Shown here: one piece after another, positions 33,333 through 43,331 of the stretch
Layout: every line of letters begins with the position of its first letter
Numbering within the stretch: position 1 is the first letter of the stretch
From: DATLED01 sp963750255
Lineage (GTDB): Bacteria > Actinomycetota > Acidimicrobiia > Acidimicrobiales > CADCTF01
Direction of reading: 5' to 3'
NCBI GenBank assembly: GCA_963750255.1
Contig: CAVVPZ010000001.1
Location: forward strand, 248,001-312,000
DNA: 64,000 nucleotides
Translations under genes and position numbers: made by a program
The notes under the pieces: generated by a model
Databases searched by the model: none
The model's input: only the letters and a program-made list of their open reading frames with translations
Told to the model about the DNA's origin: nothing

Positions 33333-34350
33333 TCAGGCCTTCTTGGCCCGGCTCGGCGCCACCCGCGGCGGCTCGTCCGGTTGCTTCGGATACACCGGCG
33401 GCCAGGGTGCGTCGTGGAGCCCATTGGCCCGATCGCGCTCGTGCAACGCGAGCAGCGGTTCCAGTGATTGCCGGTCGTCGGCGTAGCGCTCCCACGGGTC
33501 GCCGAGGGCATCGAGCCGGGCGCCGACGGTGGCCATCGTCAGGTCGTCAGGGTGGATCTCGTCGAGTTCGTCCCACCCGAACGGGGTCGAGACCTGGGCC
33601 CCGGGGCGAGCCCGCACCGACCAGGCGCCGAACACCGTCTTGTGCGGCGCGTTCTGGTTGAAGTCGACGAAGACCCGGTCGCCGCGCTCCTCCTTCCACC
33701 ACGCCGCGGTGATCGAGTCGGGATGACGGCGTTCGAGTTCGCGAGCCACGGCGACGGCCGCCGACCGCACCTCGTAGCTGTCCCACCGGGGTTCGAGGTG
33801 CACGTAGACGTGGACGCCGCGATTGCCAGTCGTCTTGGGATAGCCCCGCAACCCGACCTCGTCGAGCAGGGCCCGCGAGCGCGTGAGCCGCGGCCCGGAT
33901 GTGGGAGAAGTCGAGGCCGGGCTGGGGGTCGAGGTCGATGCGCAACTCGGTGGCGTGCTCGGGATCCGACGCCTGATACGGCCAAGGGTGAAAGCCGAGG
34001 CAGCCGAGGTTGACGGCCCACACGATGTGGGCGAGGTCGGCGAGTACCAGCGCGTCGGACGTGGTGCCGTTGGGCGTCGACACCACCGTGGTCTCGAGCC
34101 ACGGCGGCGCGTTCTTGGGCACTCGCTTCTGGAAGAACGACGACGCGCCGGCTCCATTGGGGAACCGCTGCAACATGGTCGGTCGCCCGCCCGTAGCCCG
34201 CATGATCGGTTCGCCGACGCGAAGGTAGTGCTCGATGAGGTCGAGCTTGGTCTCGCCCCGCTCGGCGAAGAACACCTTGTCGGGACTGGAGATCGCCACC
34301 TCGCGGCCGGCGACCTCGATCGACGTCTCCGCGGCGTCCGCACTCGGCAT
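33333..34350 (-). CDS. Stand-alone LigD-type polymerase/primase domain protein, one frameshift
   Basis: About 339 residues. It matches the POL domain of LigD (archaeo-eukaryotic primase fold): SSPDKVFFAERGETKLDLIEHYL, RPTMLQRFPNGA, FFQKRVPKNAPPWLET, the metal-binding LRIDLDPQPG (D-x-D), GNRGVHVYVHLEP, DFNQNAPHKTVFGAWSVRARPGAQVSTPF. A frame change occurs near 33892. Such proteins add ribo- or deoxynucleotides in end joining or gap repair. Neither a ligase domain, a nuclease domain nor Ku is in the window. The last 40 residues are basic and unstructured. ATG at 34348-34350. Confidence 0.88.
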
Positions 34351-34384
34351 GGTGGAACGGTAGCCAAGCGACAGCGACGAAGGG

Positions 34385-35440
34385 TCAGCGTTCGTAGGCC
34401 ACGAGGTCGACGGCCTTGACCGTGGCCCAGACGGCCACACCCGGGCCGAGGTCGAGCTCGGCGACGGCGGCAGGAGTCACCTCGGCCACGAGGGGAACAG
34501 GGCCTTCGAGGCGAACCCGGACCCGGTCGCGATCGGCCTCGAGGTCGGCCACGGTGGCGGGCCAGCAGTTGCGGGCGCTGCCTTCGGGACGGCTCCGGTG
34601 GAGTGACACGGCCCGCGGCCGAATGGCCACGGCCACCTCGGTCGCCGGCGGCGGGTCGGCCAGCGTCAACTCACCGCCGCCGTCGAGGGCGACGGTGTGA
34701 GGACCCGAGGCACGACCGACGAGGAGGTTGATGCCGACGAGTTCGGCGACGTAGGCCGTCATCGGCTTCGCCGTCACCTCTGCCGGCGTGCCCACCTGGG
34801 TGACGCGCCCGTCTTCGAGGATCACCACCCGATCGGCGAGCACGAGGGCGTCGAGAGGATCGTGGGTGATGAGGAGACGGGCACCGGCGAATCCAGCCAG
34901 CACCCGACGCAACTCGGCGCGGACGTGGAGGCGGGCGGCGGCGTCGAGGGCCGACAACGGCTCGTCGAGCAGGAGCAGCCGCGGCGAGGTCGCCAGCGCC
35001 CGGGCCAGGGCCACCCGCTGGGCCTGCCCGCCCGAGAGCGCCGACGGCGCCGACGCGGCGATGTCGCCCACGCCGAGGCGATCGAGCCATTCGCCGGCCG
35101 CAGCCCGCGCCGCTGCCTTCTTCGCCCCCCGGGCCCGAAGACCGAACGCCACGTTGTCGAGCGCCGACATCCGGGGAAAGAGCAGGTAGTCCTGGAAGAC
35201 CACGCCGATGGAGCGGTGCTCGCTGGGGACGAACGCGCCGTCGACGGGCGCGTCGACCACCTCGCCATCGAGGACGATCCGACCGTCGCCGATCGGGAGG
35301 AGGCCGGCGATGGCGCGCAGGATCGATGTCTTGCCCGCGCCGTTGGGTCCGAGGAGGGCGACCACTTCGTCGTCGCCGATGTGCAACCGGGCGTCGATGT
35401 GCAGGGCCCCGACCTGCAGGCGAATGTCGGCGTCGAGCAT
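34385..35440 (-). CDS. modC: Molybdate ABC transporter ATP-binding protein ModC
   Basis: About 351 residues. Walker A is LGPNGAGKTSIL, the Q loop VFQDYLLFPRMSALDNVAFGL, the signature LSGGQAQRVALARAL, Walker B LLLLDEPLSALD and the H-loop ITHDPLDAL. The C-terminal 110 residues carry a TOBE-like domain (LVGRASGPHTVALDGGGEL ... VRVRLEGPVPLVAEVT) that in ModC binds oxyanion for feedback control. ATG 35438-35440 overlaps the modB stop (TGATG). Last gene of the modABC operon. It could serve tungstate or sulfate too, but gene order favours molybdate. Confidence 0.88.
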   Translation of the reverse strand: MLDADIRLQVGALHIDARLHIGDDEVVALLGPNGAGKTSILRAIAGLLPIGDGRIVLDGEVVDAPVDGAFVPSEHRSIGVVFQDYLLFPRMSALDNVAFGLRARGAKKAAARAAAGEWLDRLGVGDIAASAPSALSGGQAQRVALARALATSPRLLLLDEPLSALDAAARLHVRAELRRVLAGFAGARLLITHDPLDALVLADRVVILEDGRVTQVGTPAEVTAKPMTAYVAELVGINLLVGRASGPHTVALDGGGELTLADPPPATEVAVAIRPRAVSLHRSRPEGSARNCWPATVADLEADRDRVRVRLEGPVPLVAEVTPAAVAELDLGPGVAVWATVKAVDLVAYER

Positions 35441-36247
35441 CAGCCCGCCCACCAACGGTCACGCAACGGCACGATCACCGCCACCGACACGACCATGAGC
35501 ACGAGCGAGATGGCGATGGCCGCGCCACGATCGGATTCGAGGGCGAGGAACACGGCTAACGGCATCGTCTGCGTGCGGCCGGGAAGGTTGCCGGCGAAGG
35601 TGACGGTGGCGCCGAACTCACCCAGGGCCCGGGCCCACGCCAGCACGGCGCCGGCCACCAGCGACGGCGCCACCGACGGCAGGGTCACCCGCCGCAGGAT
35701 GGTCCACCGGCCGGCCCCGAGCGTGGCTGCCGCCTCTTCGTAGCGGCGGTCCGCGCTCCGGAGACCGGCCTCGACGGTGAGCACGAGAAAGGGCAGCGCC
35801 ACGAAGGTGTTGGCCACCACCACCCCCCAGGTCGAGAAGGGGAGGAGGAAGCCGGTGGCGTCGTAAATCGGACCGCCGAGCAGGCCGCGGCGGCCGAAGG
35901 CAAACAACAGACGCGGCACCGCCCACCACCGGCGGGAGCACCATCGGCAACGTCACCAAGGCCCGCAGCACCGAACGCCCGGGGAACGTTCGCCGGGCGA
36001 GGAGCCAGGCCAGCGGCGCCCCGAGCAGAAGCGATGCCAGCGTGGCCGCCGCCGCCGTCACCAGGCTCAGCCGAAGCGCGGTCGTCACCGTCGGACTGGT
36101 GGCCAGGTGGGGAAGGTCGCTCCACGGCGCTCGTTGCAACAAGGCGACAAAAGGCAGGAGCAGGAGCACGGCGGTCACGCCACCGAGCGCGGCGAGCCAA
36201 CCCGGCCCGGCCGAGGCTGCACCCGACGCCGGCCGCCGGGCCCTCAC
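35440..36247 (-). CDS. modB: Molybdate ABC transporter permease ModB, one frameshift
   Basis: About 269 residues, five or six TM helices. The N-terminal half (TAVLLLLPFVALL, ALRLSLVTAAAATLASLLLGAPLAWLLARR, LPMVLPPVVGG) and, after a frame change near 35925, the second half (GPIYDATGFLLPFSTWGVVVANTFVALPFLV). The EAA-type cytoplasmic loop that contacts ModC reads YEEAAATLGAGRWTILRRVTLP. GTG 36245-36247 overlaps modA (GTGA). Confidence 0.87.
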
Positions 36248-37011
36248 GGGATCTCGAAGCCGGCTCCGGCCAGGATGCGCTTGGCGCCAGACGACCGCAG
36301 ATAGGTGACGAACGCGGCCGCGCTCGTCGGGTCGCCGGCGCCGGCGAGGACGGCTGCGGGATAGTCGGTGGTCACGTTGATCGACGGGTCGAGGGGCACG
36401 CCGACGACGGCGGCGCCGGCGGCCTTGACATCGGTGGCATAGACGATGCCGGCGTCGAGGTCGCCCGACTCGACCTTGGTCAACAGCGACCTGACATCAG
36501 GCTCCTCGGTGTCGACCTGGGCGGCGACGCCGGCCTTGGCCAGCGCCTCGCGCGCCAGGCGGCCGCACGGGACGCTCGGCGCGGACAGGCCCAGCAACAG
36601 CGACGCGTCACCGAAGGCGCCAATCCCGGTGACGGCGTCGGCGCGGGCCGGGTGGACGGCGATCTCGAGCCGGTTCCGGGCGAACACCACCGGCCGATCG
36701 ACCAGGCCCGCGTTGTCGAGTGCGTCCATGTCGGCCGGCGCGGCCGAAGCGAAGACGTCGCCGGGCGCACCGCCAAGCAGCTGTTCCCGCAAGGCCGACG
36801 ATCCGGCGAAGTTGAGCTCCACCTTCATCCCCGGATGCGCGGCCTCGAACGACGGGACCAGCGTCGCGAACACGTCGGTGAGCGACGACGCCGCGAACAC
36901 TCGGAGCACGGTCGGCGCGGCCGAGGCGCCGGCTCCGCGGGCCGTGGTCGGCCGGTTGCTGCACGCCGCCGTCAGTGCCACCAACGCGACCAACGAGTGA
37001 CGTGGCCGCAC
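36244..37011 (-). CDS. modA: Molybdate-binding lipoprotein ModA
   Basis: 255 residues. A lipoprotein signal (HSLVALVALTAACS) places Cys17 at the lipid site. The mature protein follows the ModA fold: LRVFAASSLTDVFATLVPSFE, FAGSSALREQLLGGAPGDVFASA, RNRLEIAVHP, GDASLLLGLSAPSVPCGRLA, DLDAGIVYATDVKAAG and a C-terminal helix. Ser residues in AASSL and GSSAL fit the oxyanion-binding positions of ModA. First gene of the operon. GTG start at 37009-37011. There is no visible Mop-type RNA motif upstream. Confidence 0.9.
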   Translation of the reverse strand: MRPRHSLVALVALTAACSNRPTTARGAGASAAPTVLRVFAASSLTDVFATLVPSFEAAHPGMKVELNFAGSSALREQLLGGAPGDVFASAAPADMDALDNAGLVDRPVVFARNRLEIAVHPARADAVTGIGAFGDASLLLGLSAPSVPCGRLAREALAKAGVAAQVDTEEPDVRSLLTKVESGDLDAGIVYATDVKAAGAAVVGVPLDPSINVTTDYPAAVLAGAGDPTSAAAFVTYLRSSGAKRILAGAGFEIP

Positions 37012-37056
37012 GACCGACGGATCACGAAACCCGGTTGACCCAAGGGCGCGAGACGG

Positions 37057-38858
37057 TCACGGGTGCTCCGGTTGCGCCGGCTGCGCCGACGCCGGCTGAC
37101 GCGGCGCCGGGGGACGCTGATCACCGATGACCACGACGGTGCCCTTGGCCGGCGCCGCCTCGCCGTCGACGACGCTCGGCACTCCGTCGCTCGACAACTG
37201 CACGAGGCCCTGCTCGTCGTCGGCCACCGCCCGGTCGATCGGGTAGAGCGAGTGTGTCCCTCCGCGAATCGATCGCGCGCGTCGGCCAAGGTGAGCTTGA
37301 CCGCCGAAGGCCAGGCGGCCCCAGTGCTCGCTCGGGCGCGACGACCGCGCCTCGAGGTCGTCAGCATCGACCGGGACCACGTAGACGTTGGACTGCCCGA
37401 GCAGTCGACCCAGCCGGTCGGCGGCAAAGGCCGCCCCCTCCTCGCGGGGAGAGACCACCAGTGCGAGTCGGGCACCGACGAGCTCGACGGCGTCGTTGAG
37501 TTCGTCGCCCTGGAGCCGGCCCGAGTACACCAGCAGCCCGTGGCTCGTGACGTTGGCGTCGTCGTCGTCGTCGCACGCCACGACGAGGACGGGGACCCCC
37601 TGGTCAGCCAGGATCTCGCCGAGCGCCACCGCCCACGACGGCGCCCCGACGAGCACGATGCCCGTCGGTTCGGGCACCGACACGTGCAGCCGCTTGCCAT
37701 CGGGATGGCGAGCAGGCCGTATACGACCACGGTGAGGGCCACCACGAGGAACGTCAGCGCCGCCAGGTCTTCACCGCCGGGCACATTGCCCTGCTCGAGA
37801 CGGAGACCGAAGAGCGCCGACACCGAGGCGGCGACGATGCCCCTCGGGGCCATGGCCGAGATGTAGCGACGGGCCGATGCGGTGAGGTTGGACCCGATCG
37901 TGGAGGTGTACACCGACAGCGGCCGCGAGACCACGATCAGGATGACGGTCACGCCGGCGGCGGGTACGAGGTTGCGGACGATGTCGGCACCACTGACCCG
38001 GGCGGCGAGGAGCACGAACATCAGCGGGACGAGGAGCACGGCAATGCTCTCGTGGAACTCGGCCACGCCGCGGATGCGCACCTTGCGCTGGTTACCCAGC
38101 ACGACGCCGAGGACCGTCGTGGCGACGAGACCGGCTTCGTGCACCAACAGGTCGGCGGCGGCCAGGGTGGCCAGCACCGAGGCGAAGACGAACGCGTTCT
38201 CGAGGTGGTCGGGCACCAGGTCGCGGCGCAACACCTGGATCACGATCAGCCCGGCGACCACTCCGATGACCGAACCGACGGCGGCGGTGGTGCCGACGGC
38301 CCTGACCGCATCCCAGAATCCGTGGTCGTCGAGGATGACCTCGAGGACGACGACGGCGAGCACGGCCCCGATCGGGTCGACGCAGATGCCCTCCCAACGC
38401 AGGATCCTGGCCACGTCGGGCCGCAGCCGGGCTTGGCGCAGGAGTGGGATGACGACGGTCGGGCCGGTGACCACCATGATGGCGCCGAAGAGCACGGCCG
38501 GCCCCGGCGGGAGGCCACCGATGGCCCACGCCGCCACCGCCCCCACCAGGGCGGCTACCGCGACCCCGAACGTGAGGAGACGCACGACCACGACGCGCAC
38601 GCCGGTGAGGTCGCGGCCTCGTAGCCCCAGGCCTCCCTCGAAGAGGAGGATGCCGACGGCGGCCGACACGGCCGGAAAGAGCAGATCGCCGTACAACGCA
38701 TCGGGCCGGAGCCATCCGAGCAGGGGTCCCACGGTCAGCCCGGCGCCGAGGAGGACGATGATCGACGGCACCTTGAGCCGCTCCGCCGCCAGCTGACAGG
38801 CCACGCCGATGGCGATGACGGCGGCCAGGCCGACGATGGGATCGTGGATCACCCCCAC
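37057..38858 (-). CDS. CPA1-family cation:proton antiporter with nucleotide-binding tail, frameshifted
   Basis: About 600 residues. Twelve to thirteen TM helices include SAAVGILLFEGGLGL, the unwound motif MVVTGPTVVIPLLRQARLRPDVARILRWEGICVDPIGAVLA with the ion-binding Asp, and RYISAMAPRGIVAASVSALFG. After a frame change near 37690 the C-terminal tail forms an RCK-like Rossmann domain (GIVLVGAPSWAVALGEILADQGVPVLVVACDDDDDANV). Frame shifts near 37310 and 37255 appear to cancel one another. It exchanges Na+ or K+ for H+ and is likely gated by a nucleotide. It lies 46 bp upstream of modA and may be independent. Confidence 0.85.
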
Positions 38859-38909
38859 ATCGTGGCAGTCGCGAGCCGCGTTTTCGATGACGCAGCCGCC
38901 GCGATCAGG

Positions 38910-40184
38910 TCATCGGATGCCCGGGAGGGTGAGCTCGAACCGGGGCGGCTGTTGGGACACGGCCACCAAGCGACCACCCTCGGCCTCGGTGATCGTGCGG
39001 GCCAGTGCGAGTCCGATGCCGCGACCGCTCCCCGCTCCCCGTCGAAACAGCTGGGACTCGTCGGGGAGACCCTCGCCTTGGTCGCTGACTTCGAAGACCA
39101 CACCGCCGGGAGCGCGGCGCACGAGCAGCCCGACTTCGCCAGCCCCGTGGTGCAAGGCGTTGTCGAGCAGGACATCGAGGACTTGGCCGACCGAGACCTC
39201 CGACGCCCGCACCGGTGTCAGTGCGTCGGCGGCTTCGACGACGAGCCGCCGATCGCACTCGTCGAAGCGCGTCGCCCATCGTTCGCCGGCCGCGGTCACG
39301 ACCCCCTCGACATCGAGCACGCCCGACGTCGGCTGCGAATCACGAGCCAGCGCCAACAGGTGCTCCACGGTGGCCTCCAATCGTTTGAGTTCGATGAGTG
39401 CCCCGGCCACCGCGCCCGCCGGGTCAGGACTGTCGACGGCCCGTTCCAGGCGAAGTCGGAGGCCGGTGAGCGGCGTGCGCAGTTGGTGGGAGACGTCGGC
39501 GCTGAACGCCCGCTCGCGGGCCAACGCCTCGATGAGTTGCAGTGAACTTCGTTCCATCGTCTCGGCCACGAGATCGACCTCGGCCAGTCCCGACGGTGGT
39601 GTCGACGCCGCCACCGCACCCTCGCCGAACCGCGCCGCCTGCTCGGCCAGTCGCGCAATGGGCGCCGCCAAACGCCGGGCCTCGGCGCGAGCCACAGCGG
39701 CCGCCACCAGAAGGGCAGCGAGGATGACAGCGCTCATGGCCAGCCACGCTCGCCGCGCCTGGCCGGCGACGACATCGTCGTCCTGGGTGACGCGAACGGC
39801 ACCGACGACGGACTCCGTGGACCGGTCGGTGATGGCGGTCGCCACCACCAGCACGCCGTCGTGATGACCGGAAGCCGGCCGTCCGAGGAGCGCCTGACGG
39901 GTGGCGGCGTCGGCGGTGGCCGGACCCGAGCCGTCGAGGCGGCGGCCGGTGGTGTCGTAGACCGTGAACGCTCCCGGCGCATCCCCCTCGGCCGCGGCGC
40001 GGGCCACGCTCTCGGCCGTCAACGGAAGAGCGAGCTCGGCCGTCACCAGCGCCGCCCGACGTTGCAGGTCGATGACGGCCCGGTCCTGATACGACCGCTG
40101 GATGACGACGGCCAGGGGGAGGCCGAGGCCGACGACGGCCAGGGTCACGACCAGCAGGATGGATCGGGTGATCCTCGCTCTCAC
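38910..40184 (-). CDS. Two-component sensor histidine kinase
   Basis: About 425 residues, intact. Two TM helices (TRSILLVVTLAVVGLGLPLAVVI; AMSAVILAALLVAAAVA) enclose an extracytoplasmic sensor domain of about 125 residues with no recognisable ligand motif. A HAMP-like linker leads to the H-box FSADVSHQLRTPLTGLRLRLERA, then N-box LLDNALHHGA, G1 VSDQGEGLPDE and G2 GAGSGRGIGLALARTI. The GTG at 40182-40184 overlaps the regulator's stop (GTGA), so the two are one system. Its signal is unknown. Confidence 0.9.
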   Translation of the reverse strand: MRARITRSILLVVTLAVVGLGLPLAVVIQRSYQDRAVIDLQRRAALVTAELALPLTAESVARAAAEGDAPGAFTVYDTTGRRLDGSGPATADAATRQALLGRPASGHHDGVLVVATAITDRSTESVVGAVRVTQDDDVVAGQARRAWLAMSAVILAALLVAAAVARAEARRLAAPIARLAEQAARFGEGAVAASTPPSGLAEVDLVAETMERSSLQLIEALARERAFSADVSHQLRTPLTGLRLRLERAVDSPDPAGAVAGALIELKRLEATVEHLLALARDSQPTSGVLDVEGVVTAAGERWATRFDECDRRLVVEAADALTPVRASEVSVGQVLDVLLDNALHHGAGEVGLLVRRAPGGVVFEVSDQGEGLPDESQLFRRGAGSGRGIGLALARTITEAEGGRLVAVSQQPPRFELTLPGIR

Positions 40185-40858
40185 GCCAGCTCGAAGCGAT
40201 AGCCGACCGTCCGCACCGTCGTGATGCGGCTGCGGCCGTCGCCCCGATCGCCGAGCTTTCGGCGCAGGGCGTGCACGTGCATGTCGAGGGTCTTGGTCGA
40301 GGTCTCCCAGTGGAGGTCCCAGACATCGCGGAGCAAGTCGTCGCGGCGCACGACCTTGCCCGCCGCCTCGGTGAGCACGGCCAAGAGGGCGAACTCCTTG
40401 GGCCGCAAGTCGACTTCGCGTCCACCGACGAACACGCGGTGGGCATCCACGTCGACCACCAGATCGTCGAACTCGCCCCGGCCGGCCACGTCCTCGTTGC
40501 GGAGTTGCGCGCGGATCCGGGCCAGGAGCACCGACACCGAGAACGGCTTGGTCACGTAGTCCGACCCGCCGGCGTCGAGCCCCATGACGACGTCGATGTC
40601 GGCGTCGCGGGCAGTGACGATGAGGATCGGCACCGCCCTGTCCTTGGCCCGCAGCGTGCGACACACCTGCAGCCCGTCGAGGTCGGGCAACCCGAGGTCG
40701 AGGACGACGAGATCGGGGCGCTCGTCGGCGAACAAGTCCAGCGCCTCGCGCCCGGTCCCGGCTCGGCGCACGTCGTAGCCGTGCAGTTCGAGCGCCCCAC
40801 GGACTTCGTCGGCGATGGCGTGGTCGTCTTCGACCACGAGCACCCGGAGGGCGGTCAC
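40181..40858 (-). CDS. OmpR/PhoB-family response regulator
   Basis: 225 residues, intact. The receiver has acidic pair VVEDDH, phospho-acceptor VVLDLGLPDLDG (Asp about 53), Thr in VTARDADI and Lys in YVTKPFS. The C-terminal winged helix reads RPKEFALLAVLTEAAGKVVRRDDLLRDVWDLHWETSTKTLDMHVHALRRKLGD...RTVGYRFE. It probably regulates its own promoter and perhaps the divergent DUF347 gene across the 92-bp gap. GTG start at 40856-40858. Confidence 0.92.
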   Translation of the reverse strand: MTALRVLVVEDDHAIADEVRGALELHGYDVRRAGTGREALDLFADERPDLVVLDLGLPDLDGLQVCRTLRAKDRAVPILIVTARDADIDVVMGLDAGGSDYVTKPFSVSVLLARIRAQLRNEDVAGRGEFDDLVVDVDAHRVFVGGREVDLRPKEFALLAVLTEAAGKVVRRDDLLRDVWDLHWETSTKTLDMHVHALRRKLGDRGDGRSRITTVRTVGYRFELA

Positions 40859-40950
40859 GGGGTGCAGGCTACGCCTCTGATGGTGCGATTTACCTTCCGT
40901 TGAACCAGCGGTGACCGAACGCGGACACGCCGTCCGTACCGTGCCAGAGC

Positions 40951-41752
40951 GTGCACACCGCGACCCCGGCGACCAACGCCACCGCCCACCACCGCCTCGA
41001 CCTCCTCAACAAGGTCCCCGAGGTCACCATCTGGTTCTGGATCATCAAGGTGCTCGCCACCACGGTGGGCGAGACGGCGGCCGACTACCTGTCGGTCGAC
41101 CTCAATCTCGGCCTGACCAACACCACCTACGTGATGACCGCCTTCCTCGTGGTCGTGCTGGCGCTGCAGTTCCGTTCCCGCCGCTACGTGCCGGCCATCT
41201 ACTGGGTGACGGTGGTGGCCATCAGCGTGGTCGGCACCTTGTTCACCGACAAGTTGGTCGACGACTTCGGCATCAGCCTCAAGGTCACCACGGCGGCGTT
41301 CGTGGTGGCGCTGGCGGCGACGTTCGCCGGTTGGTATCGCGTCGAGCACACGCTGTCGATCCACTCGATCCGCACCCCCCGCCGTGAGGCCTTCTACTGG
41401 TCGGCCATCCTCTTCACCTTCGCCCTCGGCACGGCGGCCGGCGACCTCATCGCCGAGAGCCTCAACCTCGGCTACGCCCGCTCGGCCCTCCTCTTCGCCG
41501 CACTCATCGCCGTGACCGCCGTCGCCTACCGGCTGATGCGGGGTGGCGCCGTGCTGACCTTCTGGATCGCCTACATCCTCACCCGCCCGCTCGGGGCGTC
41601 GATGGGCGACCTCATGTCGCAGAGCCGCAAGGACGGCGGCCTCGGCTCTCGGCACCACCGGCACGAGCGCGATCTTCCTCGTCACCATCCTCGCCGTCGT
41701 GATCTTCTTGAGCATCACCCATCGAGACCAGGTTCCCGCCGACGCCGAGTGA
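40951..41752 (+). CDS. DUF347/COG4705-like membrane protein, one frameshift
   Basis: About 267 residues with eight or so TM helices. Four internal repeats are visible, each starting with an aromatic-W helix and ending in G-x3-D: KVPEVTIWFWIIKVLATTVGE..ADYL, AIYWVTVVAISVVGTLFTDKL, FYWSAILFTFALGTAAGDLIAESL and TFWIAYILTRPLGASMGDLM. That is the DUF347 repeat pattern. A frame change near 41648 gives the last helix (IFLVTILAVVIFLS). Transport of a metal has been suggested for this group; I cannot confirm it here. It is divergent from the OmpR/kinase pair. Confidence 0.75.
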
Positions 41753-41803
41753 CGCCGGAGGCGGGGCGATTACGCTCGCCCTGCTCTGACGACCCATGGG
41801 GAA

Positions 41804-42613
41804 ATGATGAAACTCGACGACCTGTTCTCGATCGACGGCAAGATCGCGTTGGTGACCGGTGGCTCGCGGGGCATCGGCGAGATGATCGCCGCCGGCTTCC
41901 TGGCCAACGGTGCCACCGTCTACATCAGCAGCCGCAAGGCCGACGTGTGCGACGCCACCGCCGAGCGGTTGTCGGAGACCTACGGCTCCGAGTGCATCTC
42001 CTTGCCCGCCGACCTGTCGACCATCGAGGGCATCGACCAGTTGACGGCGGCGCTCACCGAGCGCACCGACCGCCTCGACATCCTCGTCAACAACGCCGGC
42101 GCCTCGTGGGGGGCGCCGCTGGCCGAGTTCCCCGAGGCAGGGTGGGACAAGGTGATGGACACCAACGTCAAGGGCGTCTTCTTCCTCACCCAGCGCCTGC
42201 TGCCCCTGCTCGAGGTGGGCGCCACGGCCGACGACCCGTCGCGGGTCATCAACATCGGCTCGATCGACGGCATCCAGACGCCGGCGTTCGACACGTTCTC
42301 CTACGGGCCGTCCAAGGCGGCGGTGCACGCGCTGACCCGCCAACTGGCCGCCCACCTCGTCCGCCGCAACATCATCGTCAACGCCATCGCCCCGGGCCCG
42401 TTCCCGACGTGGATGTTGTCGACGGGCGTCGGCACCGGCGGCGACGTCGAGGGCACCGACTGGGGCCTGGTCGGCCGCGGCAACCCACGCGGGCGGGTCG
42501 GCACGGCGGAGGACATCGCCGGTCTGGCCATCTTCCTCAGCTCGCGCGCCGGCGCCTACACCGTGGGCGAGACCATCACCTGTGACGGGGGATCGATCGT
42601 CGGTCGGCGCTGA
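41804..42613 (+). CDS. Short-chain dehydrogenase/reductase
   Basis: 269 residues, intact. Rossmann motif VTGGSRGIGEMIAAGF (about residues 17-32), the NAG motif LVNNAGASWGAPL, catalytic Ser in INIGSIDG, and the Tyr-x3-Lys pair in SYGPSKAAVHAL. The C-terminus GAYTVGETITCDGGS is the classical SDR end. It is closest in feel to the RhlG-like or 3-oxoacyl-ACP reductase groups. SRKADV after the second strand suggests NADP(H). ATG at 41804 or 41807. The next gene starts 11 bp later. Confidence 0.9.
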   Translation: MMKLDDLFSIDGKIALVTGGSRGIGEMIAAGFLANGATVYISSRKADVCDATAERLSETYGSECISLPADLSTIEGIDQLTAALTERTDRLDILVNNAGASWGAPLAEFPEAGWDKVMDTNVKGVFFLTQRLLPLLEVGATADDPSRVINIGSIDGIQTPAFDTFSYGPSKAAVHALTRQLAAHLVRRNIIVNAIAPGPFPTWMLSTGVGTGGDVEGTDWGLVGRGNPRGRVGTAEDIAGLAIFLSSRAGAYTVGETITCDGGSIVGRR

Positions 42614-42624
42614 CCGCGTCGCCG

Positions 42625-43331
42625 GTGTTCGAAGAGCTCGACTCGCAGCCGACGCCAATCGGCGAGATCAGCCTTCGGCGACGGAGCATGCCCGAGGTCG
42701 GCGGCGACGTCTTCGAGGTGAAGCTCGACGACGAGTACCTCATGACGAGTCGGTTCAACGCGTCGGAGATCGCGCTCGCCCGCCTCGGCCTCGCCGCCGT
42801 GCCGGGTAGCGGCGCTATCGATGTCGTGGTCGGCGGCCTCGGTCTGGGCTACACCTCGGTCACCGTGCTCGACGACGTCCGGGTGCGGTCGCTGTGCACG
42901 GTCGAGTTCCTCGCCCCCGTCATCGACTGGCACCGGCGCGGCCTGCTCCCGGTCGGCGACGTTCTGCACACCAACCCCGCAGCGAGATCGTCCAAGGAGA
43001 CTTCTTCTCGTTGGTGCGCTCGGGGTCGCCATTCGGCACCGCTCCCGACCGAGTGCATGCCGTGCTCGTCGACATCGACCACACGCCCAGGCACCACCTG
43101 GGCTCGGCCAACGCCGACTTCTACTCCCCCGCCGGGCTCCGCCCACTCCTCGATCGCCTCCACCCCGGCGGCGTGTTCGGCCTCTGGTCCGACGGGTTGC
43201 CCGATGCGGAATTCGTCGCCATGGTCAAGAGCGTGTTCGGCCGATGCGAGGCCGAGATCGTCCGCTTCGACACGCCCTTCGCCGAGACCCCGTCGGCGTG
43301 CACGGTGTACCTCGCCTCGGCGCCGGCCTAG
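42625..43331 (+). CDS. Spermidine-synthase-like methyltransferase-fold protein, one frameshift
   Basis: About 235 residues. N-terminal beta strands PIGEISLRRRSMPEVGGDVFEVKLDDEYLM resemble the spermidine synthase beta domain. The SAM-type glycine motif VVVGGLGLGYTSVTVL follows, then VEFLAPVIDWHRRG. After a frame change near 42985: IVQGDFFSLVRSGSP, HAVLVDIDHTP (the loop that in spermidine synthase carries the catalytic Asp), FGLWSDGLPDAEFV. The polyamine-binding set is incomplete, so I do not assign a substrate. GTG start at 42625, 11 bp after the SDR. Confidence 0.75.
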
